The notes below the pieces were generated by a model. It was not told the DNA's origin, did no database searches, and was given only the letters and a program-made list of their open reading frames with translations. The position numbers and the translations under genes are program-made. Below, one piece after another: positions 34,773 to 43,353 of a stretch of DNA of 64,000 bases (the stretch's first letter is position 1; each line of letters begins with the position of its first letter). The DNA is from CALVLD01 sp964467585. Its GTDB lineage: Bacteria > Bacillota > Clostridia > Christensenellales > CAG-138. Location: NCBI GenBank assembly GCA_964467585.1, contig CAYXRF010000006.1, forward strand, positions 1-64,000, read 5' to 3'.

Positions 34773-35291
34773 ATCGCAGTCCAAGAATTGATGATCAACG
34801 AGCAGATCCGTGATAAAGAGGTCCGCCTTATCGACGAGAACGGCGAACAGATGGGCGTTGTGCAGACAGTCGTCGCGCAGCGTATTGCGGATGAAAGGGA
34901 CCTTGACCTTGTAAAGATTGCGCCCACGGCGACGCCGCCTGTGTGCAAAATCATGGATTACGGCAAGTATCGGTTCGATCAGGCAAAGCGTGAGCGTGAG
35001 CAGCGCCGCAACCAAACCGTTATTGAGATGAAGGAAGTCCAGCTTTCTGCGACCATCGATGTGCACGATCTTGAGGTTAAAGCCAAGGCGTGCAACAGAT
35101 TCCTGCAAGACGGCAACAAGGTTAAGATTTCCATTCGTTTCCGCGGCAGGCAGGCTGCTCATGGCGAGATCGGCCGCGACGTTATGAATACCTTCTTTGA
35201 GCTTGTCAGCGAAAACGGCGTTATCGACCGTCCCGCCAAGCAGGAGGGCAGGAATATGTATATGTTCCTTAATCCAAAAACCAACAAATAA
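34773..35291 (+). CDS. infC: Translation initiation factor IF-3, with AUC start
   Basis: IF-3 binds the 30S subunit, prevents 50S joining and checks the start codon. The 172-residue product has the N-domain (MINEQIRDKEVRLIDENGEQMGV) and C-domain (KIMDYGKYRFDQAKRERE, VKISIRFRGRQAAHGEIG). The ribosome site GGAGG (34759-34763) stands nine bases before ATC 34773, while the TTG (34788) and ATG (34791) are 24 and 27 bases away. A rare AUC start, as AUU in E. coli infC, is therefore most likely and would allow IF-3 to repress its own synthesis. Confidence 0.92.
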   Translation: MAVQELMINEQIRDKEVRLIDENGEQMGVVQTVVAQRIADERDLDLVKIAPTATPPVCKIMDYGKYRFDQAKREREQRRNQTVIEMKEVQLSATIDVHDLEVKAKACNRFLQDGNKVKISIRFRGRQAAHGEIGRDVMNTFFELVSENGVIDRPAKQEGRNMYMFLNPKTNK

Positions 35292-35312
35292 TTTACTGAT
35301 GGAGGAATTCCC

Positions 35313-35513
35313 ATGCCTAAGATTAAAACCCACAGGGGCGCCGCAAAGCGTTTCAGCTTTACCAAAAGCGGCAAGATCAAAAGGGGTAAGGCGTACAAGA
35401 GCCACATCCTGAACAAAAAATCCACCAAGCGCAAGCGCAACCTGCGCCAGACCGGCTTCATTGCTGAAGAAGAGCAAAAGAAGATCGGCATGCTGATACC
35501 GTATAAGAGATAA
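35313..35513 (+). CDS. rpmI: 50S ribosomal protein L35
   Basis: A 66-residue basic protein starting MPKIKTHRGAAKRF and ending GMLIPYKR, typical of L35, a component of the large ribosomal subunit. ATG 35313 follows GGAGGAATTCCC. It lies between infC and rplT in the standard order. Confidence 0.97.
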   Translation: MPKIKTHRGAAKRFSFTKSGKIKRGKAYKSHILNKKSTKRKRNLRQTGFIAEEEQKKIGMLIPYKR

Positions 35514-35528
35514 TGGAGGACGATTAAG

Positions 35529-35888
35529 ATGGCAAGGATAAAGAGAGCAGTATCGGCGGCAAAGAAGCGCCGCAAGGTTTTTAAGCTGGCGAAGGGCTAT
35601 TGGGGCGCAAAGAGCAAGCTCTATCGTGCCGCAAGTCAGCAGGTTATGAAGTCGCTTTCCTACGCTTATGTCGGCAGAAAGCTCAAGAAGCGTGAGTATC
35701 GCCGCCTTTGGATCGCCCGTATCAACGCCGGTGCGCGCATTTGCGGCACCAACTATTCCAAGCTTATCCACGGGCTTAAGCTGGCGGGCGTCGATGTTAA
35801 CCGCAAGGTTCTTGCGGATTTGGCTATCAACGACATGAACGCTTTTAACGAGCTTGTGAAGATTGCCAACAACGCTTACGCTGCGTAA
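35529..35888 (+). CDS. rplT: 50S ribosomal protein L20
   Basis: A 119-residue protein starting MARIKRAVSAAKKRRKVFK, with RDRRKRKREYRRLWIARINA-type content (here KKREYRRLWIARINAG) and YSKLIHGLKLAGVDVNRK. L20 is needed for early 50S assembly and, in many bacteria, represses its own operon by binding the leader. A terminator follows. Confidence 0.97.
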   Translation: MARIKRAVSAAKKRRKVFKLAKGYWGAKSKLYRAASQQVMKSLSYAYVGRKLKKREYRRLWIARINAGARICGTNYSKLIHGLKLAGVDVNRKVLADLAINDMNAFNELVKIANNAYAA

Positions 35889-35955
35889 TCCGTGTTTTTG
35901 AAGGGGGCGTTTTATGCCCGCTTCAACAAAAGCGAATTTAACACTGTTGCTTCAA

Positions 35956-35996
35956 ACGCACCTGCGCGCTTTTTCTGCGCGGAAGTGCGTTTTTTT
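35956..35996 (+). terminator. Terminator after rplT
   Basis: ACGCAC and GCGCG arms pair with CGCGC and GTGCGT around TTTTTCT and are followed by TTTTTT. Confidence 0.85.
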
Positions 35997-36070
35997 ATTT
36001 TGCGGTTGGCAGTTGGCTGCGAAGCGAAGGCAAATTCTTGTTTTTTTTCATAATATACTTGAAAAAACCC

Positions 36071-36099
36071 TTGCGCCGCAGATTCACGCGTGCTATAAT
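36071..36099 (+). promoter_or_regulatory. Promoter of rpsB-tsf
   Basis: TTGCGC (36071-36076), 17-base spacer and perfect TATAAT (36094-36099). The leader to rpsB is about 105 bases; no conserved S2 leader structure was recognised. Confidence 0.65.
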
Positions 36100-36211
36100 G
36101 CACGCTGACATAGTACTCACCTGTGCTGATCCCTCGGCCCGTCCGCTTACAGCGGTACCGAATGGGAGCTGACGCATGGGGTGGAATTTTTAGAAAACGG
36201 GAGGTTTTTTT

Positions 36212-36967
36212 ATGTCAGTTATTTCTATGAAGCAGCTTCTTGAAGCCGGCGTACACTTTGGTCATCAGACCCGTCGTTGGAACCCGAAAATGCGTGAGTA
36301 CATTTTTACCGAGCGCAACGGGATCTACATTATCGACCTGCAAAAAACCGTTAAAAAGATTGACGACGCATACAACTACGTTCGTGACGTCGCTATGGAA
36401 AACGGCACAGTGCTGTTTGTCGGCACAAAAAAGCAGGCGCAGGAGAGCCTTGAGCAGGAAGCAAAGCGCTGCGAGATGTTCTATGTTAATCAGCGTTGGC
36501 TCGGCGGTCTGCTGACAAACTTCAAGACCATCCAGAGCCGTATCGCAAAGCTTCGTGAGATTGAAAAGATGGATGAGAACGGTGACTTTGAGCTCCTTCC
36601 CAAAAAGGAAGTCATAAAGCTCAAGGCAGAGCAGGAAAAGCTCGAAAAGAACCTTGGCGGCATAAAGGATATGAAAAAGCTGCCCACCTGCATGTTCGTT
36701 GTTGATCCCCGCAAGGAGCATATCGCCGTTCAGGAGGCGCGCTGCCTCGGTATCCCCATCGTTGCGATAGTCGATACCAACTGCGACCCTGACGATGTTG
36801 ATTACGTCATTCCCGGCAACGACGACGCCATTCGTGCCGTCAAGCTCATCGCTTCCAAGATGGCGGACGCCGTGCTTGAGGGCAAGCAGGGTGAGCAAAT
36901 GACGGAATCCGCTGTTGACGCCTCAATTGAAAAGGCGGAAGACGAGCACGATAACAACGATTTTTAA
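36212..36967 (+). CDS. rpsB: 30S ribosomal protein S2
   Basis: A 251-residue small-subunit protein: MSVISMKQLLEAGVHFGHQTRRWNPKM at the N-terminus (not all shown contiguous here beyond the LEAGVHFGHQTRRWNPKM core), QRWLGGLLTNFKTIQSR in the centre and VDTNCDPDDVDYVIPGNDDA near the C-terminus. The acidic tail ends DEHDNNDF. It starts after CGGGAGG and is paired with tsf. Confidence 0.97.
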   Translation: MSVISMKQLLEAGVHFGHQTRRWNPKMREYIFTERNGIYIIDLQKTVKKIDDAYNYVRDVAMENGTVLFVGTKKQAQESLEQEAKRCEMFYVNQRWLGGLLTNFKTIQSRIAKLREIEKMDENGDFELLPKKEVIKLKAEQEKLEKNLGGIKDMKKLPTCMFVVDPRKEHIAVQEARCLGIPIVAIVDTNCDPDDVDYVIPGNDDAIRAVKLIASKMADAVLEGKQGEQMTESAVDASIEKAEDEHDNNDF

Positions 36968-36985
36968 TTTTTCGGAGGTAATATT

Positions 36986-37876
36986 ATGGCATTCACCGCA
37001 AAAGACGTAATGGCTCTGCGCGAGCGCAGCGGCGCGGGCATGATGGACTGCAAAAAGGCACTTACAGAGTGCGATGGCGATATCGAAAAGGCATTGGATC
37101 TGCTTCGTGAAAAAAGTCTTGCCGCAAGCGCAAAAAAGGCCGGCCGCATAGCTGCGGAGGGTCTGGTGGACTGCTTTGTGTGCAGCGAGTGCGGCGTCGG
37201 CGTTATCGTTGAGGTCAACTGTGAGACAGACTTTGTTGCCAAGACAGACAACTTCAACACGCTTGTCGCTTCCATTGCAAAGCACATTGCAAAGAAGGCG
37301 CCCGAAAGTGTTGAGGCGCTTATGCTTCAGCCCTATTCCATGGATGAGACAATGACGGTTGCCGATATGATCAACACAGCCGTTGCCAAAATTGGTGAGA
37401 AGATCACCGTTCGCCGCTTTGAGCGCATTGAGGGCGTTGTTGACAGCTATGTCCACATGGGCGGCAAGATTGGCGTTCTGCTTCAGGTTACAAACGATGA
37501 CGACAAGGTTGCCGTTCACGATGTTGCAATGCAGAGTGCGGCCGCAAAGCCCTCCTGTGTGCGCCGTGAGGAGTGCAATCTTGAGGACCTTGAGCACGAG
37601 AAGGAGATTCTCCGCGCTCAGGCGTTGAACGAGCCCAAGCCCAAGCCTGCCGCTATCATCGAAAAGATGGTTGAGGGACGTATTGAAAAATACTTCAAAG
37701 AGGTCTGTCTGCTTGAGCAGCCGTTCGTTAAGTCCCCTGATGAGTCCGTCAAAGAGATGATTAACGGTCGCTTTGATGTTGTTCGCTTCGTTCGCTATGA
37801 GATGGGCGAGGGTCTGCAAAAGCGTGAGGATAACTTTGCAGATGAGGTTATGGCGCAGGCAAACAAGCTTAAATAA
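36986..37876 (+). CDS. tsf: Elongation factor Ts
   Basis: The nucleotide-exchange factor for EF-Tu. The 296-residue product has the N-terminal UBA-like domain (VMALRERSGAGMMDCKKAL), EVNCETDFVAKTDNF, and the C-terminal KEVCLLEQPFVKSPDESV block. It begins after TCGGAGGTAATATT, 18 bases after rpsB, and is followed by a terminator shared with convergent glnS. Confidence 0.97.
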   Translation: MAFTAKDVMALRERSGAGMMDCKKALTECDGDIEKALDLLREKSLAASAKKAGRIAAEGLVDCFVCSECGVGVIVEVNCETDFVAKTDNFNTLVASIAKHIAKKAPESVEALMLQPYSMDETMTVADMINTAVAKIGEKITVRRFERIEGVVDSYVHMGGKIGVLLQVTNDDDKVAVHDVAMQSAAAKPSCVRREECNLEDLEHEKEILRAQALNEPKPKPAAIIEKMVEGRIEKYFKEVCLLEQPFVKSPDESVKEMINGRFDVVRFVRYEMGEGLQKREDNFADEVMAQANKLK

Positions 37877-37910
37877 GCTTATTTGCATACTGCAATTTAC
37901 GCAAAAACAA

Positions 37911-37940
37911 ACGGAACGGTTCAACGCCGTTCCGTTTTTG
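37911..37940. terminator. Bidirectional terminator between tsf and glnS
   Basis: ACGGAACGG (37911-37919) and CCGTTCCGT (37927-37935) pair around TTCAACG. A T-run follows on the plus strand and TTTGTTTTTG follows on the minus strand. Confidence 0.85.
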
Positions 37941-37967
37941 TAATCGATTTTTTTTTGAAGCCTCAGG

Positions 37968-39608
37968 TCAAGCCTTGTAGCTGTCCTTCAAGCCCACCGT
38001 GCGGTTGAACACCAAGCGGTTCGGAGAGGAATCGGCGTCCGCCGTAAAATACCCCACGCGCATAAACTGATACGGTGCGCCCGCCACAGCGTTGGCAAGA
38101 AACGGCTCGACATAGCCGTGCATTATCTTTATCGAATTGGGATCAATGCTTTCAAGCAGATGCTCCATATCGACTGCTTCGGCGGCAAAAAGCGGCTCAT
38201 ACAGACGCATTTCAGCGGGTACGGCGTGCGCGGCGGATACCCAATGGATCGTACCCTTAACCTTGCGCGAACATTCCCCGCTGTGGCCGGCAGGGTCATA
38301 TTCGGCATGAACAGCCGTAACCTTGCCGTTTTCGTCCGTTTCATAGCCCGTGCATTTGACGATATAAGCACCCTTTAGGCGCACCTCGCCTTCGGGCTTG
38401 AGACGGAAGAATTTTTTGGGCGGATCTATCATAAAGTCGTCCCGCTCAATATAACACTCCTTGCCAAAGGGCGTTGTGTGACAGCCCATGTCCGCGGCGC
38501 CGTCAACGGGCAGATTCTCAATTGAAACATCCTCAAACACACCGTCAGCCCAATTGTCGATAATCAGCTTGACAGGGTCCACAACCGCCATAGCGCGCAA
38601 AGCGTTGACATTGAGATTTTCACGCACACAATGCTCAAGCATAGCGGCGTCCACAACGGAATCCGCCTTTGCCACGCCTGCGCGGGCAAGAAAATCGCGT
38701 ATGGCGGCGGCGGGATAGCCTCTGCGGCGCATGGCGCAAAGCGTGGGCATACGCGGGTCGTCCCAGCCGGACACGGCGTGATTTTCAACCATCATCCGCA
38801 GATATCGCTTGCTCATCACCGTGTTTGTGATATTCAGTCGCGCAAACTCTATCTGGCGGGGCTTATGCTCAAAGCCACATTGCTCCACAACCCAGTTGTA
38901 AAGCGGACGATGCGCCTCATATTCAAGCGAACAGAGGGAATGAGTTACGCCCTCCAGCGCGTCCTGAATGGGATGCGCGAAATCGTACATGGGATAGATG
39001 CACCATTTGTCGCCCGTCTGATGATGTGCGCGGTGCAGTATCCTATACAGAGCAGGGTCGCGCATGTTGATGTTTGGAGACGCCATATCGATTTTGGCGC
39101 GAAGCGTGCGCGCACCATCGGGAAATTCCCCGTTGCGCATACGCATGAAAAGCTCAAGATTTTGTTCAACGGAGCGGTCACGATAGGGGCTGTTTTTGCC
39201 CGCCTCTGTCAGCGTGCCGCGATACTCGCGTATCTCGTCCTTGTCAAGGTCGCAGACATATGCCGCACCCTTTTTGATCAGCTTGACGGCAAGCTCAAAG
39301 CACTCGTCAAAATAATCGCTGCCAAAGCAAAGCTTATCCCAGTTAAAGCCCATCCAACGGATATCCTTTTTGATAGCCTCAACATACTCAGCCTCCTCCT
39401 TGACGGGGTTCGTGTCGTCAAAACGAAGGTTGCAGCTGCCGCCAAACTCCTCCGCCATCGAAAAATCAACCCACATCGCCTTGACGTGCCCAATGTGCAG
39501 ATAGCCGTTGGGCTCGGGAGGAAAACGGGTTTTAACAACGGGGTACGCCTTGTAATCCTCCGCGATGTATTCCTCAATAAAATTATGCGTTACGGCGTTT
39601 TCGTCCAT
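37968..39608 (-). CDS. glnS: Glutaminyl-tRNA synthetase
   Basis: Charges tRNA-Gln directly with glutamine. The 546-residue class I synthetase shows PPEPNGYLHIGHVKA (HIGH motif), NLRFDDTNP, and VMSKRYLRMMV (KMSKS-like). The C-terminal half is the GlnRS beta-barrel anticodon-binding part (IERDDFMIDPPKKFFRL, VKGTIHWVSA). Most Bacillota make Gln-tRNA indirectly with GatCAB, so a full GlnRS here points to an acquired gene, though some gut Clostridia also have it. It is convergent with tsf. Confidence 0.95.
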   Translation of the reverse strand: MDENAVTHNFIEEYIAEDYKAYPVVKTRFPPEPNGYLHIGHVKAMWVDFSMAEEFGGSCNLRFDDTNPVKEEAEYVEAIKKDIRWMGFNWDKLCFGSDYFDECFELAVKLIKKGAAYVCDLDKDEIREYRGTLTEAGKNSPYRDRSVEQNLELFMRMRNGEFPDGARTLRAKIDMASPNINMRDPALYRILHRAHHQTGDKWCIYPMYDFAHPIQDALEGVTHSLCSLEYEAHRPLYNWVVEQCGFEHKPRQIEFARLNITNTVMSKRYLRMMVENHAVSGWDDPRMPTLCAMRRRGYPAAAIRDFLARAGVAKADSVVDAAMLEHCVRENLNVNALRAMAVVDPVKLIIDNWADGVFEDVSIENLPVDGAADMGCHTTPFGKECYIERDDFMIDPPKKFFRLKPEGEVRLKGAYIVKCTGYETDENGKVTAVHAEYDPAGHSGECSRKVKGTIHWVSAAHAVPAEMRLYEPLFAAEAVDMEHLLESIDPNSIKIMHGYVEPFLANAVAGAPYQFMRVGYFTADADSSPNRLVFNRTVGLKDSYKA

Positions 39609-39882
39609 AATACGCCTCCCCTTACAGAATAACTGTTTTATTATGCTTCAGCTTTGCCCGTATGTCAAGCGCGGCGAAGGGTTTTGTTAAAAAAAAGACT
39701 GCCAAAAAGCACCCCGCGGCTTGTACCCCCCGCATGGTTTGAATGTGACGCGAATAAAAAGCCCCGTGAACCATCACCCTTTATGTCGGGCTTGACAAGG
39801 AATCACGCACAGCGTATCCGCACCTGCCGTGTATGCGCCGCCGCAAAGCCTGAATGCGGGCACAGCCGACAAGCTCAAAAAA

Positions 39883-40335
39883 TCATCTGTGGATATACAT
39901 CCGCGTCATAGTCGGTTCTCCGTCGCCCTGAACCATGCAATAGAATTCCCAACCGTATCTTTCATAAAAGCCTATGTGATCGGTCACCAGATACAGCGGG
40001 GAAATTCCCCTCTGCTTGTTGTCCTCAACAACAAAATTCAAAAGCCTGCCGGCAATTCCGCGCCGCCTATACGCTTGCTCGGTATAAACAGCGCAAATAT
40101 TTGGCGTGAGATCCCTGCGGTCATGAAAATCATTTTCAATCTCACCCATGCCGGCAATTATTTTGTCCCCGTCAAGGCACAAATACCATTCTTGTATTTT
40201 ATCACCCGAAATCGACGCATCCATGCTTTCAATATATGCCTCGACAGGCACTCCCCATTTGGAGTGAAACCAAGCGGCGGCTTCCTCCTTGAGCTGAGGA
40301 ATGTGCTTGATTTTGACAATTTTAAGTTCGTCCAT
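39883..40335 (-). CDS. GNAT family N-acetyltransferase
   Basis: A 150-residue acetyltransferase with the acetyl-CoA-binding pattern YRRRGIAGRLLNFV (Q/R-x-x-G-x-G/A) and the C-terminal YERYGWEFY strand. Substrate unknown. It lies alone between glnS and a lipoprotein gene on the same strand. Confidence 0.85.
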   Translation of the reverse strand: MDELKIVKIKHIPQLKEEAAAWFHSKWGVPVEAYIESMDASISGDKIQEWYLCLDGDKIIAGMGEIENDFHDRRDLTPNICAVYTEQAYRRRGIAGRLLNFVVEDNKQRGISPLYLVTDHIGFYERYGWEFYCMVQGDGEPTMTRMYIHR

Positions 40336-40387
40336 GCGTCACCGTTCTGCTTTCCGCTTGATAATTTCTTGCTTCACCGCGTCAATT

Positions 40388-40750
40388 TCAGCCGTCCACA
40401 CGGGCAAAAACAAGCACATCATCGCCAAAGTCGCTCACAAATTCATCACTTGTAAGAGTAAGCTCGTCCCCGGAAATACTGAACTCAACGGTGTATTCGT
40501 CGTCGTCAGTTTTGATTGTCAGCTTGCTGCCGCTTACGCTGTACTTGAAAGCGTTGGATTCTTCATAGCCCCATATCGAAATGGTAAGCTTGCCCTCGCC
40601 TCCCTCGTCAAACTCAAATGTGATCGGAACCTCATAGCTTTCAATATTGACCTCGGTTTGCCATTTGCCAAGCAGCTTTTTCTGCGCGCCGCACGCGCCG
40701 AAGGTCAGCGCCATAGCAATAACGATAAAAACTACAACATACCTTTTCAC
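40388..40750 (-). CDS. Lipocalin-like lipoprotein (DUF5640-like)
   Basis: A 120-residue lipoprotein starting with GTG 40750 seven bases after GGGGG. The lipobox is LTFGAC (Cys18). The mature part has a beta-strand pattern: LLGKWQTEV, ITFEFDEGGEGKLTI, FKYSVSGSKLTIKTDDDEYTVEFSISGDELTL, as in small lipocalin-like domains. The protein at 54659 has a similar layout, so both belong to one family. Function unknown. Confidence 0.8.
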   Translation of the reverse strand: MKRYVVVFIVIAMALTFGACGAQKKLLGKWQTEVNIESYEVPITFEFDEGGEGKLTISIWGYEESNAFKYSVSGSKLTIKTDDDEYTVEFSISGDELTLTSDEFVSDFGDDVLVFARVDG

Positions 40751-41495
40751 AAATCTACCCCCGTTTGTTGCGGTGCAACCCGCTTGATGTAAGTATATTA
40801 CCATGAAAAGGTCACACAGCGCAAGCCCAATTAATTTTTTTGGGGCGTGCGGGGGGGTGGTTCACAGATGAGTTTGTTATTGTTGGCGGCGGACATATTT
40901 TGCGCTTGCGGGGGATGGGCGTGCGGGGGGGTGGTTCACAGATGAGTTTGTTATTGTTGGCGGCGGACATATTTTGCGCTTGCGGGGATGGGCGTGCGGG
41001 GGGGTGCGCCCTATAACGGGATTGCAAAAGGGATCGTCGGGAGCCGGTGTTGTTGCCGAGGGGAGGGGCTTGCGCCACATTCCGCGCCGCCCGCGCCCAC
41101 GCGCGCACCGCGCCAATCAATCTTGCGAGTTATCAAAACTCGGCAAGCCCGCGCCGTCCGCGCCCACGCGCGCACCGCGCCCGCCGCGCTTGCAAAGTTA
41201 TTATTTTGATGACGGGCAAAGGCTATGCCATTGCCGTGGCGTTCGCGGAGTTAGGCTGGTGAATACGGCTTGAGGGGGTTGCGGGTGCGCAGGGTGAGCT
41301 TGCGGTGTTGCCGCCTTCTAAGGGGCTTGGCGACAGACAAGCTGCGGAATTTATGCATCCCCCCACAGATTTTGCCGCGCTTCGCTTGTGGAAATGTGGG
41401 GAGAGAGAAAGTAAAAGCTTTTACCGTGGGTTTGCGTGAGCGGAGGTGTGAATACGGCTTGCGGTGTTGACGCCTTTTAAGCTGTCTGGCAACAG

Positions 41496-41695
41496 ACAAG
41501 CTGCGGAATTTATGCATCCCCCCACAGATTTTGCCGCGCTTCGCTTGCAAAATCAGCTCCCCCGCGGGGGGAGCCCTCCGCTTCCGCTCCGGGTTCGCTT
41601 CGCTCACGCCGCCTACTAAGCTTGAAGTTGGTTAGCTCTATGCGCGTTAAAAAGACGCACATAGAGCTTTAGTTTGTTTTTTGTCGCCAACTAAG
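41496..41695 (+). repeat. 200-bp dispersed direct repeat, copy 2
   Basis: Same orientation and length as 26120-26319 and almost identical in sequence. It includes the hairpin AGCTCTATG...CATAGAGCT (41634-41668) followed by TTTGTTTTTTG. Confidence 0.9.
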
Positions 41696-41769
41696 GGTGC
41701 TGAGGGTGGACGGGTCGCCAACTAAGGTTGTTTGGCACGAACGGTTGCCAACTAAGCTTGACGTTGGTT

Positions 41770-41804
41770 AGCTCTATGCGCGTTAAAAAGACGCACATAG
41801 AGCT
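41770..41804 (+). repeat. Third copy of the AGCTCTATG hairpin
   Basis: The 35-base hairpin plus flanks (TAAGCTTGACGTTGGTT before, TTTAGCTTGTTTTTTG after) recurs about 135 bases after the second copy. Stem of nine pairs, one mismatch, four pairs; A-rich loop. Confidence 0.85.
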
Positions 41805-42161
41805 TTAGCTTGTTTTTTGTCGCCAACTGAGATTGTTATGTGTGGGCAGGTCGCCAACTGAGGGCGTTGAGGAAGGGCAGGTCGCCAACTAAGGTTGTTG
41901 CGGGTGGGCAAGCCGCCGCCGCGCCCGCGCTTGCCGCGCCCGCCGCACACACGCGACACCGCCGCCCGCGCCGTTGGTTTTGCGTGGGCGGGTCGCCAAC
42001 TATGCTGTTGCGGGTGGGCAGGTCGCGAACAAAGGTTGCTGCTGGTGGGCAGGTCGCCAATTAAGGGTGTTGAGGGTAAGAGGTTACCCCGCTGCGCGGC
42101 TGTCCGCGTCAAAATATATTAAAAGATTGGTGATTTTGATGTGTTTTCTCAAAATTCCCGC

Positions 42162-42191
42162 TTGACAAGCCCATGCCAAATCAAATATAAT
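42162..42191 (+). promoter_or_regulatory. Promoter of rpmH-rnpA
   Basis: TTGACA (42162-42167), 18-base spacer and TATAAT (42186-42191), about 90 bases before rpmH. Confidence 0.85.
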
Positions 42192-42283
42192 TGTTAGCTG
42201 TGACACTGTGGGATTTTACCTTTGCGGGTGCCTTTATGGGCGCATCCCGCGGCGTCATAATTACAGGAAAGAGGTGTACATCC

Positions 42284-42418
42284 ATGAAGATGACATACCA
42301 GCCCAAAGTACGGCACAGAAGCAAGGTGCACGGCTTCCGCCAGCGCATGTCCACTGCCAACGGCAGGAACGTCCTTGCACGCAGGCGCGCAAAGGGCAGA
42401 AAAAAGCTTTCCGCATAA
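42284..42418 (+). CDS. rpmH: 50S ribosomal protein L34
   Basis: A 44-residue basic protein with the full L34 pattern: MKMTYQPKVRHRSKVHGFR and VLARRRAKGRKKLSA. ATG 42284 follows GGAAAGAGGTGTACATCC. It leads the conserved rpmH-rnpA-yidD-yidC-jag-mnmE-mnmG-rsmG-noc order; upstream, where dnaA would be expected on the other strand, there is only repeat island C. Confidence 0.96.
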   Translation: MKMTYQPKVRHRSKVHGFRQRMSTANGRNVLARRRAKGRKKLSA

Positions 42419-42438
42419 CGTCAAACAGTTAATAGGTT

Positions 42439-42485
42439 CGGCGGACGCATATTGCGATACTGTTTTTTTATTGCGGCGTCCGCCG
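42439..42485 (+). repeat. Strong hairpin between rpmH and rnpA
   Basis: CGGCGGACGC (42439-42448) pairs perfectly with GCGTCCGCCG (42476-42485); outer bases can add to the stem. The loop has a run of seven T. A TTTTTT run occurs a few bases downstream. It may be a partial terminator or processing site that lowers rnpA relative to rpmH. Confidence 0.6.
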
Positions 42486-42626
42486 TCGGAACGCTTTTTT
42501 GCCTTTGTTTTTTACTGCGTTCATTCCTGTTGTCACGGTGAACGGGACGAAATGAGCGCAAAGCTTTCATATACCAACGCTCGGTATATTATATCTAAAT
42601 TTTGCACCGTGGAACGGCTCAACATA

Positions 42627-42959
42627 GTGAAGCGTTGCTATTCCCTCAAAAGGAACAAGGAGTTCCGCCGTGTATACCGTGCGGGTAAGTCCGTCGGAAG
42701 TCGTACATTGGTGCTTATTGCTGTTTCAACGAAAAAGCCCGACAAGCGGATTGGCTTTTCCGTTGGCAAAAAGATTGGCAACGCCGTTCAGCGCAACCAT
42801 GTGAAGCGCAGATTGAGAGAGGCCGTAACGCCTCTCCTGCCGAAGATACCGTTCGGCTATCGGCTCATTTTTATCGCACGCGCTCCAATAACCGCTGAAA
42901 GCTACTCCTCAATTTGCAATACCGTGCAATATTTGTTGCACAAGGCGCACCTCGTTTAG
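42627..42959 (+). CDS. rnpA: Ribonuclease P protein component
   Basis: The protein subunit of RNase P, which matures tRNA 5' ends with the RNA subunit. The product has VKRCYSLKRNKEFRRVYRAGKS at its start and GNAVQRNHVKRRLREA, the RNR-type signature. I chose GTG 42627 (110 residues) because it aligns with the common MK-x-x-YSLKRNK start; an ATG at 42552 would add 25 residues and cannot be ruled out. Confidence 0.9.
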   Translation: MKRCYSLKRNKEFRRVYRAGKSVGSRTLVLIAVSTKKPDKRIGFSVGKKIGNAVQRNHVKRRLREAVTPLLPKIPFGYRLIFIARAPITAESYSSICNTVQYLLHKAHLV

Positions 42960-43065
42960 GGGGTCGCAAGCCTATCGACCGCCTGTCGGCGTCAGCGAAG
43001 CCGAGCTTGGCGGTTCGCCTGTCGGATAATGGGGCTATCCCCATCCGGCAAAGCAGGGACAGCTT

Positions 43066-43353
43066 ATGAAATTTGTCGGCAATGCCGTTAAACGCTTTCT
43101 GATATATTTGATTCGCGCCTATCGTTTTTACACTTCTGATAGGGCGCCTTGCTGTCGCTATACCCCCAGTTGCTCCGCATACGCAATTGAAGCCATAAAC
43201 ACGCATGGCGCTTTTTTGGGCGCGCTGCTTGCCATGTGGAGGCTTTTGCGCTGCAATCCTTTTTCACGCGGGGGATACGATCCCGTGCCTCCAAAAGGTC
43301 GCCTATGCGGCCGCCACGCATCAAAAACCAAACTTGAAAGGGGAACGGAATGA
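43066..43353 (+). CDS. yidD: Membrane protein insertion efficiency factor YidD
   Basis: A 95-residue peripheral membrane protein that assists YidC-dependent insertion. It has the typical IYLIRAYRFYTS start, the Cys motif CCRYTPSCSAYAIEAI, and CNPFSRGGYDPVP. It overlaps the yidC start by four bases. Confidence 0.94.
   Translation: MKFVGNAVKRFLIYLIRAYRFYTSDRAPCCRYTPSCSAYAIEAINTHGAFLGALLAMWRLLRCNPFSRGGYDPVPPKGRLCGRHASKTKLERGTE

Larger units (their letters stand above)
40844..42075. repeat. Intergenic repeat island C
   Basis: No gene is seen in 40751-42283. The island holds a 74-bp tandem duplication (units starting near 40844 and 40918, third partial), two copies of a CCGCGCCCACGCGCGC element (41091 and 41158), a segment 41184-41235 similar to 25967-26015 in island A, two copies of GCGGAATTTATGCATCCCCC (near 41343 and 41503), the 200-bp repeat 41496-41695, three-copy hairpins and many GTCGCCAACT units between 41683 and 42062. 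Confidence 0.9.

Noticed and set aside
39609..39882. Search for a tRNA or small RNA between glnS and the GNAT gene
   Set aside because: No cloverleaf pattern or terminator hairpin was recognised.
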